A DNA stretch of 64,000 nt. Source: Sphingomonas sp. IC-56 (GTDB lineage Bacteria; Pseudomonadota; Alphaproteobacteria; Sphingomonadales; Sphingomonadaceae). Shown piece after piece: positions 41,617 to 53,359 of the stretch. The translations under genes were made by a program, and so were the position numbers. The stretch covers positions 1-64,000 of the forward strand of contig NZ_JAJNDV010000006.1 of assembly GCF_021043375.1 (NCBI RefSeq). The letters run 5' to 3'. Position 1 is the first letter of the stretch. Every line of letters starts with the position of its first letter. Below the pieces are notes generated by a model. It had not been told where the DNA came from, made no database searches, and saw only the letters and a program-made list of their open reading frames with translations.

Positions 41617-44085
41617 ATGTGGCGCAACTATCTCGTGATCGCACTCCGCCAGCTGGCGCGGAGTCCGGCCTATGCCGCGATCGGCATCGGCGGGCTGGCG
41701 CTCGGGCTCGCGGGATGCCTCCTGATCCTTGGCTATGTGCGGTTCGAGCAGACCTATGATGCCTGGTTGCCCGACAGCGGCAACGTCTATCAGGTCCAGT
41801 CCACGATCCATCCCCCCGGACAGCCTCCGGTCCTCACGCAGACGAGCCCTTTTCCCATCCATGAGCGGCTGCCGGCCGACTTCCCCCAGGTCGAGGCCGT
41901 CACGTCGGTCGCGCTCGGCAAGACGGTGACTGAGCGCGACGGCAAGCCGCTGTTCCTGGAACTCGCTACCGTCGACGAGAGCTTCTTCCAGGTTTTCGCG
42001 CTGCCGTTCGCACAAGGATCTCCGTCCCGAGCGCTGCCCGACCTTAATTCGGTCGTGCTGACCGAAAGCGAGGCGATCCGCCAGTTCGGCGCCGCCGATG
42101 CGCTGGGCAAGCTGATCAGCCTCGGGGCCGGCGCCGGCAAGCGCGATTATCGCGTCAGCGGCGTGCTGCGCGATCTGCCGCCCAACACCAACCTCCGGCT
42201 TAGCCTCATCTTCCGCCGCGACCTCAGCGAGGCCGCCTTTCCTTCCGATCAGCGCGGCTGGGGGAATTTGAACCAGCAGCACTGGGTGAAGCTGCGCCCC
42301 GGTGCCGATGCCGCTGGCTTGAATGCCGCCCTGCCGCGATGGGAAGCGCGCGTGATCCCGCCCCAGATGATCGATGGCAAGCTGGCGGCGATGTCGGACC
42401 TGTTCGACTTCCGCCTGGCGCCGATCCGCGACGTTCACCTGGGGCCGGTGCGCGAGGGCGGGTGGATACCCGGCGGCGACCGACGCGCGCTCGCCACCTT
42501 CGCGATCGTCGCGCTGCTGACGCTCGGCATGGCGGTGATGAACTTCGTCAACCTGTCCTCGGCCCGAGCCGTACAGCGGGCGCGCGAAGTGGCGCTGCGC
42601 AAGGTGCTCGGCGCGTCGCGCGGCCAGCTGGTCGTCCAGTTCTTGACCGAAAGCGCGCTGATGTCGCTGGCGGCGATGCTGGTAGCGCTGTCGGTGGTCG
42701 AACTGGCGACGCCGTGGATTGGACGATTGCTCGGCGTCGCCCTCCATTTCGCCTATCTGGGCGAGGGCGGCATGCTGTTGCCCGCCGCCGCGCTGTTCGC
42801 CATCACCACGATCGTCGGCGGCCTCTATCCCGCCCTCTACCTCAGCCGTTTCAAGCCCGGGCAGGTGCTGCGCGGCAGTTGGGCCTTGGCCGAAACGCCG
42901 GGCAGCGGGGGCGTCCGCACGACCCTGATCGTGCTTCAGTTCGCCATCGCTATCGGGCTGATCGCGAGCACCACCATCATCTATGCCCAGACCCGCTTCG
43001 TCGAAACCGTCGATGCCGGCTACCGCCGCGACGGGCTGGTGCAGATCGCCAACGCCTGGCGCTTCACCCAAGGCGGCGAATATGCCGCGGCGCGTACCGC
43101 CATGCTCGCGGTTCCCGGAGTGACCGGTGTTGGCCGCACCCGATCAGCGCTCGCCTCGCCCGAAAAGATAATCCGGCTGGTGCGCGCGCCCGGCGCGAGC
43201 GAGTATCTGTCGATGACGCTGTACAGCGTGGACGCCGAGTTCATCCGAACCATGGGCATCGGCGTGGCGGCGGGTCGGCTGCTGGGTGACCGCTTCGCGG
43301 AGGATCGGATATCGACGGAGGATCCGAAGCAACTCGCCGCCCGAGGCCTGAACGTGGTCGTCAATCGTGCCGCGGCCGCCCGCTTGGGGTTCAAGGCACC
43401 CCGGGCGGCAGTCGGCCAGGTGATCCAGGTCGCGGCCACCGGGCTGGACGTCGTGCCCTCGACCATCGTCGGCGTGGTCGATGATACGCGCTTCGGCACC
43501 GCCCGCGATGCCGTCGATCCGATCGTCTATGTCTATGCGCCCGAACAGACCAACCAGGTGGTGGTCCGCTACGTCGCAGCTCGCCCGGGCGAGGTCATGG
43601 CAGCACTTGCCAAGGTCTGGCGCCAGTTCGAACCCGAGTTGCCGTTCGAGGCACGCTTTGCGGAGGACATCGTCCGCGAAACCTATGCTGCCGAGCGGGC
43701 GCGCGGCGTGCTGTTCGCCGGGTTCGCGGCGCTGGCGGTCGTGATCGCCTGTCTCGGCCTGTACGGTCTGGCGTCGTTCGCGACCGAGCGGCGGACCAGG
43801 GAGATCGGCGTCCGCAAGGTGCTCGGCGCCAAGGTCCACCACATCGTCCGACTGCTCGCCTGGCAATTCTCCAAGCCGGTGGTGCTGGCGAACGTCATCG
43901 CCTGGCCTGTCGCCTGGTGGGCGATGCGCGCCTGGCTCAACGGCTTCGACCTGCGGATCGGCCTGAGTCCCGCGCCCTTCCTCCTGGCCGGACTGCTGGC
44001 GCTGTCGGTCGCGCTGGCGACTGTTGCCGGCCAGTCCTTCCGCGTCGCCCGCACCAATCCCATCCACGCGCTCCGCTACGAATAG
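41617..44085 (+). CDS. FtsX-like ABC permease (MacB_PCD, duplicated)
   Basis: An 822-residue permease beginning MWRNYLVIALRQLAR. One helix near 20-42 is followed by a large periplasmic MacB_PCD domain. Three helices come next (about 290-410, with the FtsX motif VALRKVLGASRGQL). A fourth helix, a second periplasmic domain and a final three-helix FtsX unit (about 690-815, with EIGVRKVLGAKVHHI) complete the tandem architecture. This 2-unit form is typical of efflux cassettes with an NtrC/NtrY-like pair. ATG 41617 is chosen; the frame extends further upstream into the ATPase gene without a family match. A second, broken copy follows after 10 bases. Confidence 0.92.
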   Translation: MWRNYLVIALRQLARSPAYAAIGIGGLALGLAGCLLILGYVRFEQTYDAWLPDSGNVYQVQSTIHPPGQPPVLTQTSPFPIHERLPADFPQVEAVTSVALGKTVTERDGKPLFLELATVDESFFQVFALPFAQGSPSRALPDLNSVVLTESEAIRQFGAADALGKLISLGAGAGKRDYRVSGVLRDLPPNTNLRLSLIFRRDLSEAAFPSDQRGWGNLNQQHWVKLRPGADAAGLNAALPRWEARVIPPQMIDGKLAAMSDLFDFRLAPIRDVHLGPVREGGWIPGGDRRALATFAIVALLTLGMAVMNFVNLSSARAVQRAREVALRKVLGASRGQLVVQFLTESALMSLAAMLVALSVVELATPWIGRLLGVALHFAYLGEGGMLLPAAALFAITTIVGGLYPALYLSRFKPGQVLRGSWALAETPGSGGVRTTLIVLQFAIAIGLIASTTIIYAQTRFVETVDAGYRRDGLVQIANAWRFTQGGEYAAARTAMLAVPGVTGVGRTRSALASPEKIIRLVRAPGASEYLSMTLYSVDAEFIRTMGIGVAAGRLLGDRFAEDRISTEDPKQLAARGLNVVVNRAAAARLGFKAPRAAVGQVIQVAATGLDVVPSTIVGVVDDTRFGTARDAVDPIVYVYAPEQTNQVVVRYVAARPGEVMAALAKVWRQFEPELPFEARFAEDIVRETYAAERARGVLFAGFAALAVVIACLGLYGLASFATERRTREIGVRKVLGAKVHHIVRLLAWQFSKPVVLANVIAWPVAWWAMRAWLNGFDLRIGLSPAPFLLAGLLALSVALATVAGQSFRVARTNPIHALRYE

Positions 44086-44095
44086 GAACTCCGAT

Positions 44096-44663
44096 ATGTG
44101 GCGCAATTACCTGACGGTCGGCATCCGTGCGCTGGCGAGGAACCGCACTTATGCGTTGATCAACATCCTAGGCCTCGCCATCGGGCTCGCCGCGTGCCTG
44201 CTGATCCTGCTCTATGTGCGCGAGCAGGTGTCGTTCGATCGATTCATGCCGGACCATGACCGCATCTACCAGCTCCAGACGGCGCAGACCGATACCGAGA
44301 CCGGGACAGTCACCAACATCCAGCTGTCGCCCTATGCCGCCGGGCAGGCGCTGGCCAAGGATTTCCCCCAGATCGCGGCGCACACCTACCTCGCCAACAG
44401 TCAGCCAATCATCATGGACAAGGGCCAGCTCCGGCGGCTGACGATCACAGGCGTCGGCCGACTTCTTCAAGGTCTCTGACCTGCCGTTCGTGCACGGCAA
44501 CGCAGTGACAGCGCTTCCCGACGTTCATACCGTCGTCATTTCGCAGCGCACGGCAAAGTCGTTTTTCAGCACGGAACACGCGCCGACGCGGGCACGCGCA
44601 GGCCGATGCGCGCACGGGTACGCGCAGGCGCGCAGGGTTGGCAGGAGGTATTGCGGCGGCTAG
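44096..44663 (+). pseudogene. Truncated, frameshifted second FtsX-like permease
   Basis: From ATG 44096 the sequence reads MWRNYLTVGIRALARNRTYA and continues as a normal MacB_PCD N-terminus for about 120 residues, then changes frame near 44455. The original frame ends at 44479. The alternate frame continues the family sequence (SADFFKVSDLPFVHGNA, then VVISQRTAKSFFSTEH) to about 44580, where similarity stops in Arg/Ala-rich DNA and a TAG at 44661. About 650 residues are missing. It is a deletion remnant of a paralogue of the intact permease and ends 40 bases before gyrA. Confidence 0.85.
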
Positions 44664-44702
44664 AGCAACTCAGACGTAACAAAAACCCGAAAGCACCATC
44701 CT

Positions 44703-47447
<2,745 letters not shown>

Positions 47448-47466
47448 GCATCAGGAGGACCCAAGC

Positions 47467-47814
47467 ATGAAGGACAGCCTCGCCTACAAGGTGCTGACCG
47501 CGCAGCAGATGTCAGCGCTGGAGCATGACCGCGTGTTCGAGGGCGCACCGGTCGACCTTGCGGACGGCTACATCCATCTCTCGACCGCCGAGCAGTTGCA
47601 GGAGACCATCGACAAGCACTTCGCCGGCCAGGAGGATCTGTGGCTGGTGGCGGTCGATCTCTCCGCGGTGCCAGACGCGGTCAAGTGGGAGCCGTCGCGC
47701 GGTGGCGCGCTGTTCCCGCATCTCTACCGCGAGCTCTCGCTCGACTTCGTGGTCGCCTATAGCGAGCTGAACTACGAACCCGATGGCAGCCTTCGCCTGC
47801 CAGTAACCGGCTGA
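47467..47814 (+). CDS. DUF952 family protein
   Basis: A 115-residue soluble protein of DUF952, a glutathione-S-transferase-neighbouring family without an assigned reaction. Family-typical features are AYKVLTAQQ, the ADGYIHLSTAEQL motif and GGALFPHLYREL. ATG 47467 follows AGGAGG at good spacing. It is close enough to gyrA (19 bases) to share its transcript. Confidence 0.9.
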   Translation: MKDSLAYKVLTAQQMSALEHDRVFEGAPVDLADGYIHLSTAEQLQETIDKHFAGQEDLWLVAVDLSAVPDAVKWEPSRGGALFPHLYRELSLDFVVAYSELNYEPDGSLRLPVTG

Positions 47815-47825
47815 AACCAGAACTG

Positions 47826-47878
47826 GCGGAACGCGGGCTTGACGAGGTCGCCCCCGGCTTCTAAAGCCCGCGCTCCGC
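47826..47878 (+). terminator. Long hairpin between the DUF952 gene and tRNA-Glu
   Basis: GCGGA-A-CGCGGGCTT (47826-47840) pairs with AAGCCCGCG-C-TCCGC (47864-47878): 14 pairs with one mismatch and a 23-nt loop. It begins 12 bases after the DUF952 stop and ends 5 bases before the tRNA. It lacks a T-tract. It may end or process the gyrA transcript. Confidence 0.55.
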
Positions 47879-47883
47879 AGCAC

Positions 47884-47958
47884 GGCCCCTTCGTCTAGCG
47901 GTTAGGACGTCGCCCTCTCACGGCGAAAACACGAGTTCGATTCTCGTAGGGGTCACCA
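47884..47958 (+). tRNA. tRNA-Glu (anticodon CUC)
   Basis: A 75-nt cloverleaf with acceptor arms GGCCCCT / AGGGGTC (one G-T pair), anticodon CTC at 47917-47919 in a 7-nt loop, T-loop AGTTCGATTCT, discriminator A at 47955 and encoded CCA at 47956-47958. Confidence 0.96.
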
Positions 47959-48245
47959 GCGATTACAAGCATTCAGACGCTTGATCGCGACAGCGGCGGC
48001 GCAGCGGTATGGCTGCTCCCTCCTCTCCTTCGACATGCCAGAAGTTCCCGGGCCGGCTGACGTAGATCCGTACTTCCGCCCTCACGAACCACTGCGTGCG
48101 CTTTCCCAAAAGTCCAGCGACCCGGGACCAATTACACCCAAGCAAACGAAGGGAGCTTTGGCCGGCTTGAGCGAAAGCTCGCCGGTTTCGGGTTCGTTGC
48201 ATCTGCTGCTTGACGCGGGGTGGCCGATTGGCGAGGCATCGGACT

Positions 48246-48713
48246 GTGACTGCGCTGCGTCCTGTCCTTTTCGTCACTTTTTCTGCCCTGCTGATTGCCG
48301 GCTGCAACGGCGAGTCCCGGACGCTGGGCGCCGATCTTCCGGTGACTGCGCCGACCGGGCCGCACGATCCGCGCGCCGCGCGCTATGAGCGCAACGTCTA
48401 CCAGGTCGCACAGGGCGGACGCTATTTCACCTGGTACGGTTGTGGCCAATGCCATGGCGGCGGCGCGCAGGGCGTGCGCGATCTGGGCGATACCCGCTGG
48501 AAGCATGGCGGCGGCCTCGACCAGGTGTACGGCTTCATCGCCCACGGCCATCCCGGCGCGCGCTATGGCGAGCGCATCCCGCCCGAACAGCTTTGGCAGA
48601 TCACGGCCTATGTGCGGAATCTGCCGCGGCTGACGCCCGAACGGCGGCGCCGGCAGGACCTAGACCAGACCGGCGAGCCGCAGGCAGGCAACTGGACAGG
48701 GCCGGTGCAGTGA
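48246..48713 (+). CDS. Cytochrome c lipoprotein at the head of a caa3-type oxidase operon
   Basis: A 155-residue exported protein with a lipobox (Leu-Leu-Ile-Ala-Gly-Cys, Cys about 20) and one haem site Cys-Gly-Gln-Cys-His. Pro-Glu-Gln-Leu-Trp-Gln and an ITAYVRNL helix typical of class I cytochrome c follow. It is membrane-anchored and periplasmic and probably donates electrons to, or acts with, the oxidase. GTG 48246 starts the signal peptide; the frame is open further upstream. It overlaps the next gene by four bases (GTGA). About 290 empty bases separate it from tRNA-Glu. Confidence 0.88.
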   Translation: MTALRPVLFVTFSALLIAGCNGESRTLGADLPVTAPTGPHDPRAARYERNVYQVAQGGRYFTWYGCGQCHGGGAQGVRDLGDTRWKHGGGLDQVYGFIAHGHPGARYGERIPPEQLWQITAYVRNLPRLTPERRRRQDLDQTGEPQAGNWTGPVQ

Positions 48714-49717
48714 CCCGCCGCGGCCTCTGGCTCGCGCCCTTGCTGGCGCTGGGCGGCTGTTCCGGCATGCAGTCGCCGCTTGCGCCCGCCGGCGCGCAGG
48801 CAGCGAGCATTTCCACGCTGTTCTGGCTGATGATGGCGGTGTGCGGGTTCATGTACCTGCTGGTCATGGGCGGTCTCGTCATCGCCATGCTGCGGGGCCG
48901 CCGTCGGCGCGCGGTCACTGCCGATCCGGCGATCAGCCCGAAGGATAGCGGCCCCAGCCGCACGCTGCTGGTCTGGGTCGCACTGATCGTAACTGGCCTC
49001 ACCACCCTGATCGTCGGCAGCTTCCTCGCCGAGCGCACCATCGCCAAGGCACGTGCGCACGACGCGCTCGAGGTGCGGGTGACCGGCCATCAATGGTGGT
49101 GGCGCATCCAGTATCGCGATCCCGTCAGCGGGCGCTGGATCGAGACCGCAAACGAACTCCACTTGCCGCTCGGCCGAACGACGCGCGTGACGCTGGGATC
49201 GGCGGACGTGGTCCACAGCTTCTGGGTGCCCAATGTGGCGCAGAAGCTCGACATGATTCCCGGCCGGCTCAACCTGCTCGACCTGACCCCAACGCGCGCA
49301 GGCTGGTATCGCGGCCAGTGCGCCGAATTCTGCGGCGCGCAGCACGCGCATATGGCGCTCGATGTGAAGGTCGAGAGCCCGCAAGCCTTTGACGCATGGC
49401 TGGGGGCCCAGGCGCGGCCCGCCACCGCACCGGCCGACCCGGTAGCGGCGCGCGGCATGGCCATCGTGACGGGCGGCGCCTGCGCCATGTGCCATGTGGT
49501 GCGCGGCACTGCGGCAATCGGCAAGGCAGGCCCGGACCTCACCCATTTCGGCGCGCGGCGATCGGTCGCTGCGGGAACGCTGACCATGAGCCGCGGCGCG
49601 GTGCAGGGTTGGGTCGCGCAGCCCCAGGCGCTGAAGCCCGGATCGATGATGCCGGCGGTGCCGCTCTCGCCGGCGGACGCCGATGCGGTATCGCGCTATC
49701 TGCTGGAGCTGAAATGA
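48710..49717 (+). CDS. coxB: Cytochrome c oxidase subunit II with fused cytochrome c domain
   Basis: A 335-residue caa3-type subunit II. A lipoprotein-like signal (Leu-Gly-Gly-Cys, Cys about 17) precedes two membrane helices (about 33-58 and 86-108). The cupredoxin domain carries the CuA ligands: His in VVHSFWVP, then CAEFCGAQHAHM. A C-terminal cytochrome c domain follows with Cys-Ala-Met-Cys-His and a distal Met in GSMMPAVPL. GTG 48710 overlaps the upstream stop. It carries electrons from cytochrome c to the CuA centre of subunit I. Confidence 0.93.
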   Translation: MTRRGLWLAPLLALGGCSGMQSPLAPAGAQAASISTLFWLMMAVCGFMYLLVMGGLVIAMLRGRRRRAVTADPAISPKDSGPSRTLLVWVALIVTGLTTLIVGSFLAERTIAKARAHDALEVRVTGHQWWWRIQYRDPVSGRWIETANELHLPLGRTTRVTLGSADVVHSFWVPNVAQKLDMIPGRLNLLDLTPTRAGWYRGQCAEFCGAQHAHMALDVKVESPQAFDAWLGAQARPATAPADPVAARGMAIVTGGACAMCHVVRGTAAIGKAGPDLTHFGARRSVAAGTLTMSRGAVQGWVAQPQALKPGSMMPAVPLSPADADAVSRYLLELK

Positions 49718-51612
49718 ACCCGCATTCTCCGGAGCAGGCAGAACAGCTTGCCGAGACCTGGCGCGACTCGCCTGGACTGTGGGGTTTCCTCACCACCGTA
49801 GATCACAAGCGGATCGCCGCGCGCTACATCCTGACGGTGGTCGCGATGCTGTTCCTCGCGGGGCTGCTCGCGCTCGACATGCGGCTTCAGCTCTCCGCGC
49901 CCGACATGCAGCGCATGGGCCCACAGCTCTACAATGAAAGCTTCTCGCTGCACGGCTCCACCATGCTGTTCCTGGTGTCGGTGCCGGTGATGGAGGCGAT
50001 GGCGATCTGGCTGGTGCCGCTGATGCTGGGGCAGCGCGCGCTCGCCTTTCCGCGGCTCGCGGCGTTCAGCTATTGGCTATATCTGGGCGGCGTGATGATG
50101 CTGTGGGTGCCCCATGCGCTGGGCATCACCCCGGATCTCGGCTGGTTCGAATATCCTCCGCTCTCGGGCCCGGCCTACTCCCCCGGGCACCGCGCCGATA
50201 TCTGGGCACAGATGATCACCTTCACCGAAGTGGCGGCTCTCTCTGCGTCGGTGAACATCGTCGCGACGGTGCTCAAGATGCGGCCGCCTGGCATGACGCT
50301 GTCGCGCGTGCCGCTGTTCGTCTGGGCGATGATGGTGGGATCACTGATGACGGTGTTCGCGCTGCCCGCGGTGATGCTGGTGACCAGTATGCTGATCGCC
50401 GACCGGATGGTCGCTACCCAGTTCTTCACCGCGGCAGTGGGCGGAGACTCGGTGCTGTTCCAGCATCTGTTCTGGTGGTTCGGCCACCCAGAGGTGTACA
50501 TCATCTTCCTGCCAGCGACCGGCTTTGTCTCGATGATCGTCGAGACCTTTTGCCGGCGCACGATCTTTGGCCATGTCGCGATGGTGCTCTCGATGCTGGG
50601 GATCGCCGCGCTCGCCTTCGGCCTATGGGTGCACCACATGTTCGCGGTGGGATTGCCGCGGCTCGGCAACGACTTCTACACCGCGGCCAGCATGGCGGTG
50701 GCGTTGCCCGCGGGTATCCAGATCTTCTGCTGGATCGCGACAATGTGGACCGGGCGTCCGCGCTTCGACACGCCGCTGCTCTGGGTTATCGGCTTCGTCG
50801 CGACCTTCGTAATCGGCGGCCTGTCGGGGATCATGACCGCCTCCGCCCCGCTGGACCAGCAGCTGACCGACACCTACTTCATCGTCGCCCACTTTCATTA
50901 CGTGCTGGTCGGCGGCGCGATGTTCCCGCTGCTGGGCGCGTTCAGCTATTGGTATCCCAAGGCGACCGGGCGGATGCTGTCGGAATTCTGGGGCAAGGTC
51001 AGCTTCTGGCTGATCGTCGGCGGGTTCAACCTGGGTTTCTTCCCGATGCACATTCTCGGCCTGCAGGGCATGCCGCGGCGCATCTACACCTATGGCGAGG
51101 GCATGGGCTGGGGGGCGCTCAACATGGTCGCGACGATCGGCTCAGCGATCGCGGTCGCCGGTGGGTTGGTGTTCGTCGCCAATGCGCTGGTCAGCTTCTA
51201 CCGCGGCAAGCGCGCCGGTGCCGATCCCTGGGGCGGATCGACGCTGGAATGGGCGGTCCCCTCGCCCCCGCCGCAGCACAATTTCGACTATACCCCCGTG
51301 GTCGACAGCCTGACGCCGATGTGGACGCGCAAGGATGGCCTGCACGCGCTCACCGGCCTCGTGACTGACCGCCGGCAGGTACTGGTAACCTCGGTGATCG
51401 ATGCCGAGCCTGAATATCGCCAGAAGAGCCCGGATCCGTCGATCGCGCCGCTGCTGGCAGCCATCGCCGTCACCATCCTGTTCATCGGTAGCATCTTCAC
51501 ACCCTGGGCGCTGGTCTGGGGTGCGGTGCCGGTGGCGATCGCCCTCACCTGCTGGTTCTGGCCGCAGCGCGCGCGCTCGCAGACCGGCCCGCTGCGGGTG
51601 CGCTCCCGATGA
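49714..51612 (+). CDS. ctaD: Cytochrome c oxidase subunit I
   Basis: A 632-residue haem-copper oxidase core. Twelve canonical helices carry the haem a and a3 and CuB ligands: an early His in SLHGSTM, GHPEVYIIFLP (the His-Tyr cross-link and the D-channel Glu, so A1 type), the WVHHM pair and AHFHYVLVGG. The C-terminal 90 residues add two helices as in caa3-type fusions. It reduces oxygen to water and pumps protons across the inner membrane. The start overlaps the coxB stop and the end overlaps coxC, each by four bases. Confidence 0.97.
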   Translation: MNPHSPEQAEQLAETWRDSPGLWGFLTTVDHKRIAARYILTVVAMLFLAGLLALDMRLQLSAPDMQRMGPQLYNESFSLHGSTMLFLVSVPVMEAMAIWLVPLMLGQRALAFPRLAAFSYWLYLGGVMMLWVPHALGITPDLGWFEYPPLSGPAYSPGHRADIWAQMITFTEVAALSASVNIVATVLKMRPPGMTLSRVPLFVWAMMVGSLMTVFALPAVMLVTSMLIADRMVATQFFTAAVGGDSVLFQHLFWWFGHPEVYIIFLPATGFVSMIVETFCRRTIFGHVAMVLSMLGIAALAFGLWVHHMFAVGLPRLGNDFYTAASMAVALPAGIQIFCWIATMWTGRPRFDTPLLWVIGFVATFVIGGLSGIMTASAPLDQQLTDTYFIVAHFHYVLVGGAMFPLLGAFSYWYPKATGRMLSEFWGKVSFWLIVGGFNLGFFPMHILGLQGMPRRIYTYGEGMGWGALNMVATIGSAIAVAGGLVFVANALVSFYRGKRAGADPWGGSTLEWAVPSPPPQHNFDYTPVVDSLTPMWTRKDGLHALTGLVTDRRQVLVTSVIDAEPEYRQKSPDPSIAPLLAAIAVTILFIGSIFTPWALVWGAVPVAIALTCWFWPQRARSQTGPLRVRSR

Positions 51613-52226
51613 GCGATGCGATCCACAGCCAGATTGTTGGGGACATCTCGGGTCTCCCCGAAAGCGCATCGGGTGCACGCAACCTGGTATGGTGGGGCAA
51701 TATCGGCTTCATGGCGATCGAGGGCACAGCCTTCGCGCTGGCGGCTGGCAGCTATCTCTATCTGATGAGCCAGAGCGGCAGTTGGCCACCCGCAGGGTAC
51801 CGCCCGCCGGACTGGTTCTGGGCGTTGATCCTCACCTGTGGGCTGGTGCTCAGCGAAATCCCGAACCTGTGGACCCGGCGCATGGCGCGCAACAAGAACG
51901 AGCGCGGCGTGCGGATCGGCGCGCTGGCAATGTCGCTGATTGGTGCGGCGCTGCTGATCCCGCGCGCGTTCGAGTTCGCCCACTTGAACATATCATGGCA
52001 CGAAAATGCCTATGGCTCGGTGCTGTGGCTGCTGATGGTGCTCCACACCAGTCACCTGATCACCGACCTGGGCGACACGGTGGTGCAGGCGGTGTGGCTG
52101 TACACCCATGAGGTCGGCGACGATCAGTTCGCCGATGTCGAGGACAACGCCAATTACTGGACCTTTGTGGTGCTCACCTGGTTGCCGATCGGCGGTCTGA
52201 TCTATCTGGCGCCGAGGCTGGGATGA
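51609..52226 (+). CDS. ctaE: Cytochrome c oxidase subunit III
   Basis: A 205-residue subunit III with five helices. Family features are the WWGNIGFMAIEGTAFA helix, the LHTSHLITDLGD motif and the conserved VEDNANYWTFVVLTWLPI end. It supports proton uptake and stability of subunit I. ATGA overlaps on both sides place it in the same message. Confidence 0.93.
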   Translation: MSDAIHSQIVGDISGLPESASGARNLVWWGNIGFMAIEGTAFALAAGSYLYLMSQSGSWPPAGYRPPDWFWALILTCGLVLSEIPNLWTRRMARNKNERGVRIGALAMSLIGAALLIPRAFEFAHLNISWHENAYGSVLWLLMVLHTSHLITDLGDTVVQAVWLYTHEVGDDQFADVEDNANYWTFVVLTWLPIGGLIYLAPRLG

Positions 52227-52567
52227 GCGAGGTGCGCAAGCTTGGCCGGGTTGATCGCGTGCGCCCCTGGGCCGCGCTGCTGCTGCCGCCGACCGTCTGG
52301 TACGGGTTCGAGGTGGGGCTCGCGAGCCTGTTGAAGGCGGACTGCCAGGTAGCGAGCAGCTGGATCGGCTTGGCATGGGGCCTTGCCAGCCTGTCCCTGT
52401 GCGGCGGCGCCGCCGCCATCGCGTGGCCGCTCGCCCATCGCAGCGGCGAGCACACGCCGCCGCGGGCCTGGCTGGCACGCGTGGCGATGCTGCTCGCCGG
52501 CATCTTCGCGCTGGCCATCGCGTTCCAGACGCTCGGCATCCTGATCGTGCCCGCATGCATCGGCTGA
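52223..52567 (+). CDS. Small membrane protein of the oxidase operon
   Basis: A 114-residue protein with three hydrophobic helices (about 17-38, 46-70 and 84-112). The position suggests a subunit IV-like or assembly role, but I recognise no named family. It overlaps subunit III by four bases and the next cytochrome gene by 13. Confidence 0.75.
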   Translation: MSEVRKLGRVDRVRPWAALLLPPTVWYGFEVGLASLLKADCQVASSWIGLAWGLASLSLCGGAAAIAWPLAHRSGEHTPPRAWLARVAMLLAGIFALAIAFQTLGILIVPACIG

Positions 52568-52995
52568 AGTCCCTGCTCGCCGCGATGCCCTCCAGCCTCC
52601 GCTTCGTGCTGGCCCTGCTCGCGCTGTCCTTCCTCGCCGGTGTGGCCTCCGTCACGGTCCTGTACCGGCAGGACGCCGCCCAGGCGCGTACCAGCGCAGA
52701 GGTGATGACCGGCGGCAGCGCCAAAGCCGGGCAAGAGGCGATCGGCCGCTACAACTGCGGCGCGTGTCACCAGATCCCCGGCATCGCCAGCGCAGTCGGG
52801 CGCGTCGGCCCACCGCTGAACGGCATCGCCGTGCGGGCAGAGATCGCGGGCGTGCTCGCCAACGATCCCGCCAACATGATCCGCTGGCTGCGCGCACCCC
52901 AGCATGTGGTGCCCGGCAACGGCATGCCCGACCAGGGTGTTAGCGACCGCGACGCGCGCGACATCGCGGCCTATCTCTACACGCTCAAGAAGTAG
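52555..52995 (+). CDS. Membrane-anchored cytochrome c, last gene of the oxidase operon
   Basis: A 146-residue protein. An uncleaved anchor or signal (about 13-36) leads to a class I cytochrome c domain with Cys-Gly-Ala-Cys-His and a distal Met in GNGMPDQGVSD, then IAAYLYTLKK. This is the third haem c module of the operon and a likely electron donor to coxB. The start ATG lies inside the previous gene, in another frame. Confidence 0.88.
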   Translation: MHRLKSLLAAMPSSLRFVLALLALSFLAGVASVTVLYRQDAAQARTSAEVMTGGSAKAGQEAIGRYNCGACHQIPGIASAVGRVGPPLNGIAVRAEIAGVLANDPANMIRWLRAPQHVVPGNGMPDQGVSDRDARDIAAYLYTLKK

Positions 52996-53044
52996 GCCGC
53001 TGCCGCCTAGGAACAGGATCGCCCGGCGTGTAGTTGTGCCTCAC

Positions 53045-53059
53045 GGGCGGCATCCGCCC
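53045..53059. terminator. Short GC hairpin after the oxidase operon
   Basis: GGGCGG-CAT-CCGCCC is a perfect 6-bp stem 50 bases after the last oxidase gene. With no T-run it is only a weak terminator candidate. Confidence 0.35.
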
Positions 53060-53080
53060 ATGGTGCCAGGGAGCGCGTGA

Positions 53081-53359
53081 ATGAGTGACGATCGGGAGCA
53101 TAAGGTGCGCGAGCGTGCCTATGCTTTGTGGGAAACCGAAGGGCGCCCGAGCGGCCGCCATGAGGAACATTGGCATCGGGCCAATAGCGAGTTTCCGGAA
53201 GCTTCTTCGCCAGCCCAAGCGCCAGTGCCGACCGCCGCCAAGCCCAAGCGCCGCAAGCCGGTAGCCGCCAGCCCCGCCGCCGCCGAAGCGCCCTCCGCCG
53301 TGGAAGCCACCACCCCGGCCCCGCGCAAGCGCCGGACGCTCAAGCCGAAGGCGAACTGA
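53081..53359 (+). CDS. DUF2934 domain protein
   Basis: A 92-residue protein. Residues 5-40 match DUF2934 ([15 protein letters not shown] then HEEHWHRA pattern). The rest is a low-complexity Ala/Pro/Lys/Arg tail resembling nucleic-acid-binding or disordered tails. The family's role is unknown; it is often near glycogen or stress genes. The 3' end overlaps the convergent glgA gene by 20 bases. Confidence 0.85.
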   Translation: MSDDREHKVRERAYALWETEGRPSGRHEEHWHRANSEFPEASSPAQAPVPTAAKPKRRKPVAASPAAAEAPSAVEATTPAPRKRRTLKPKAN

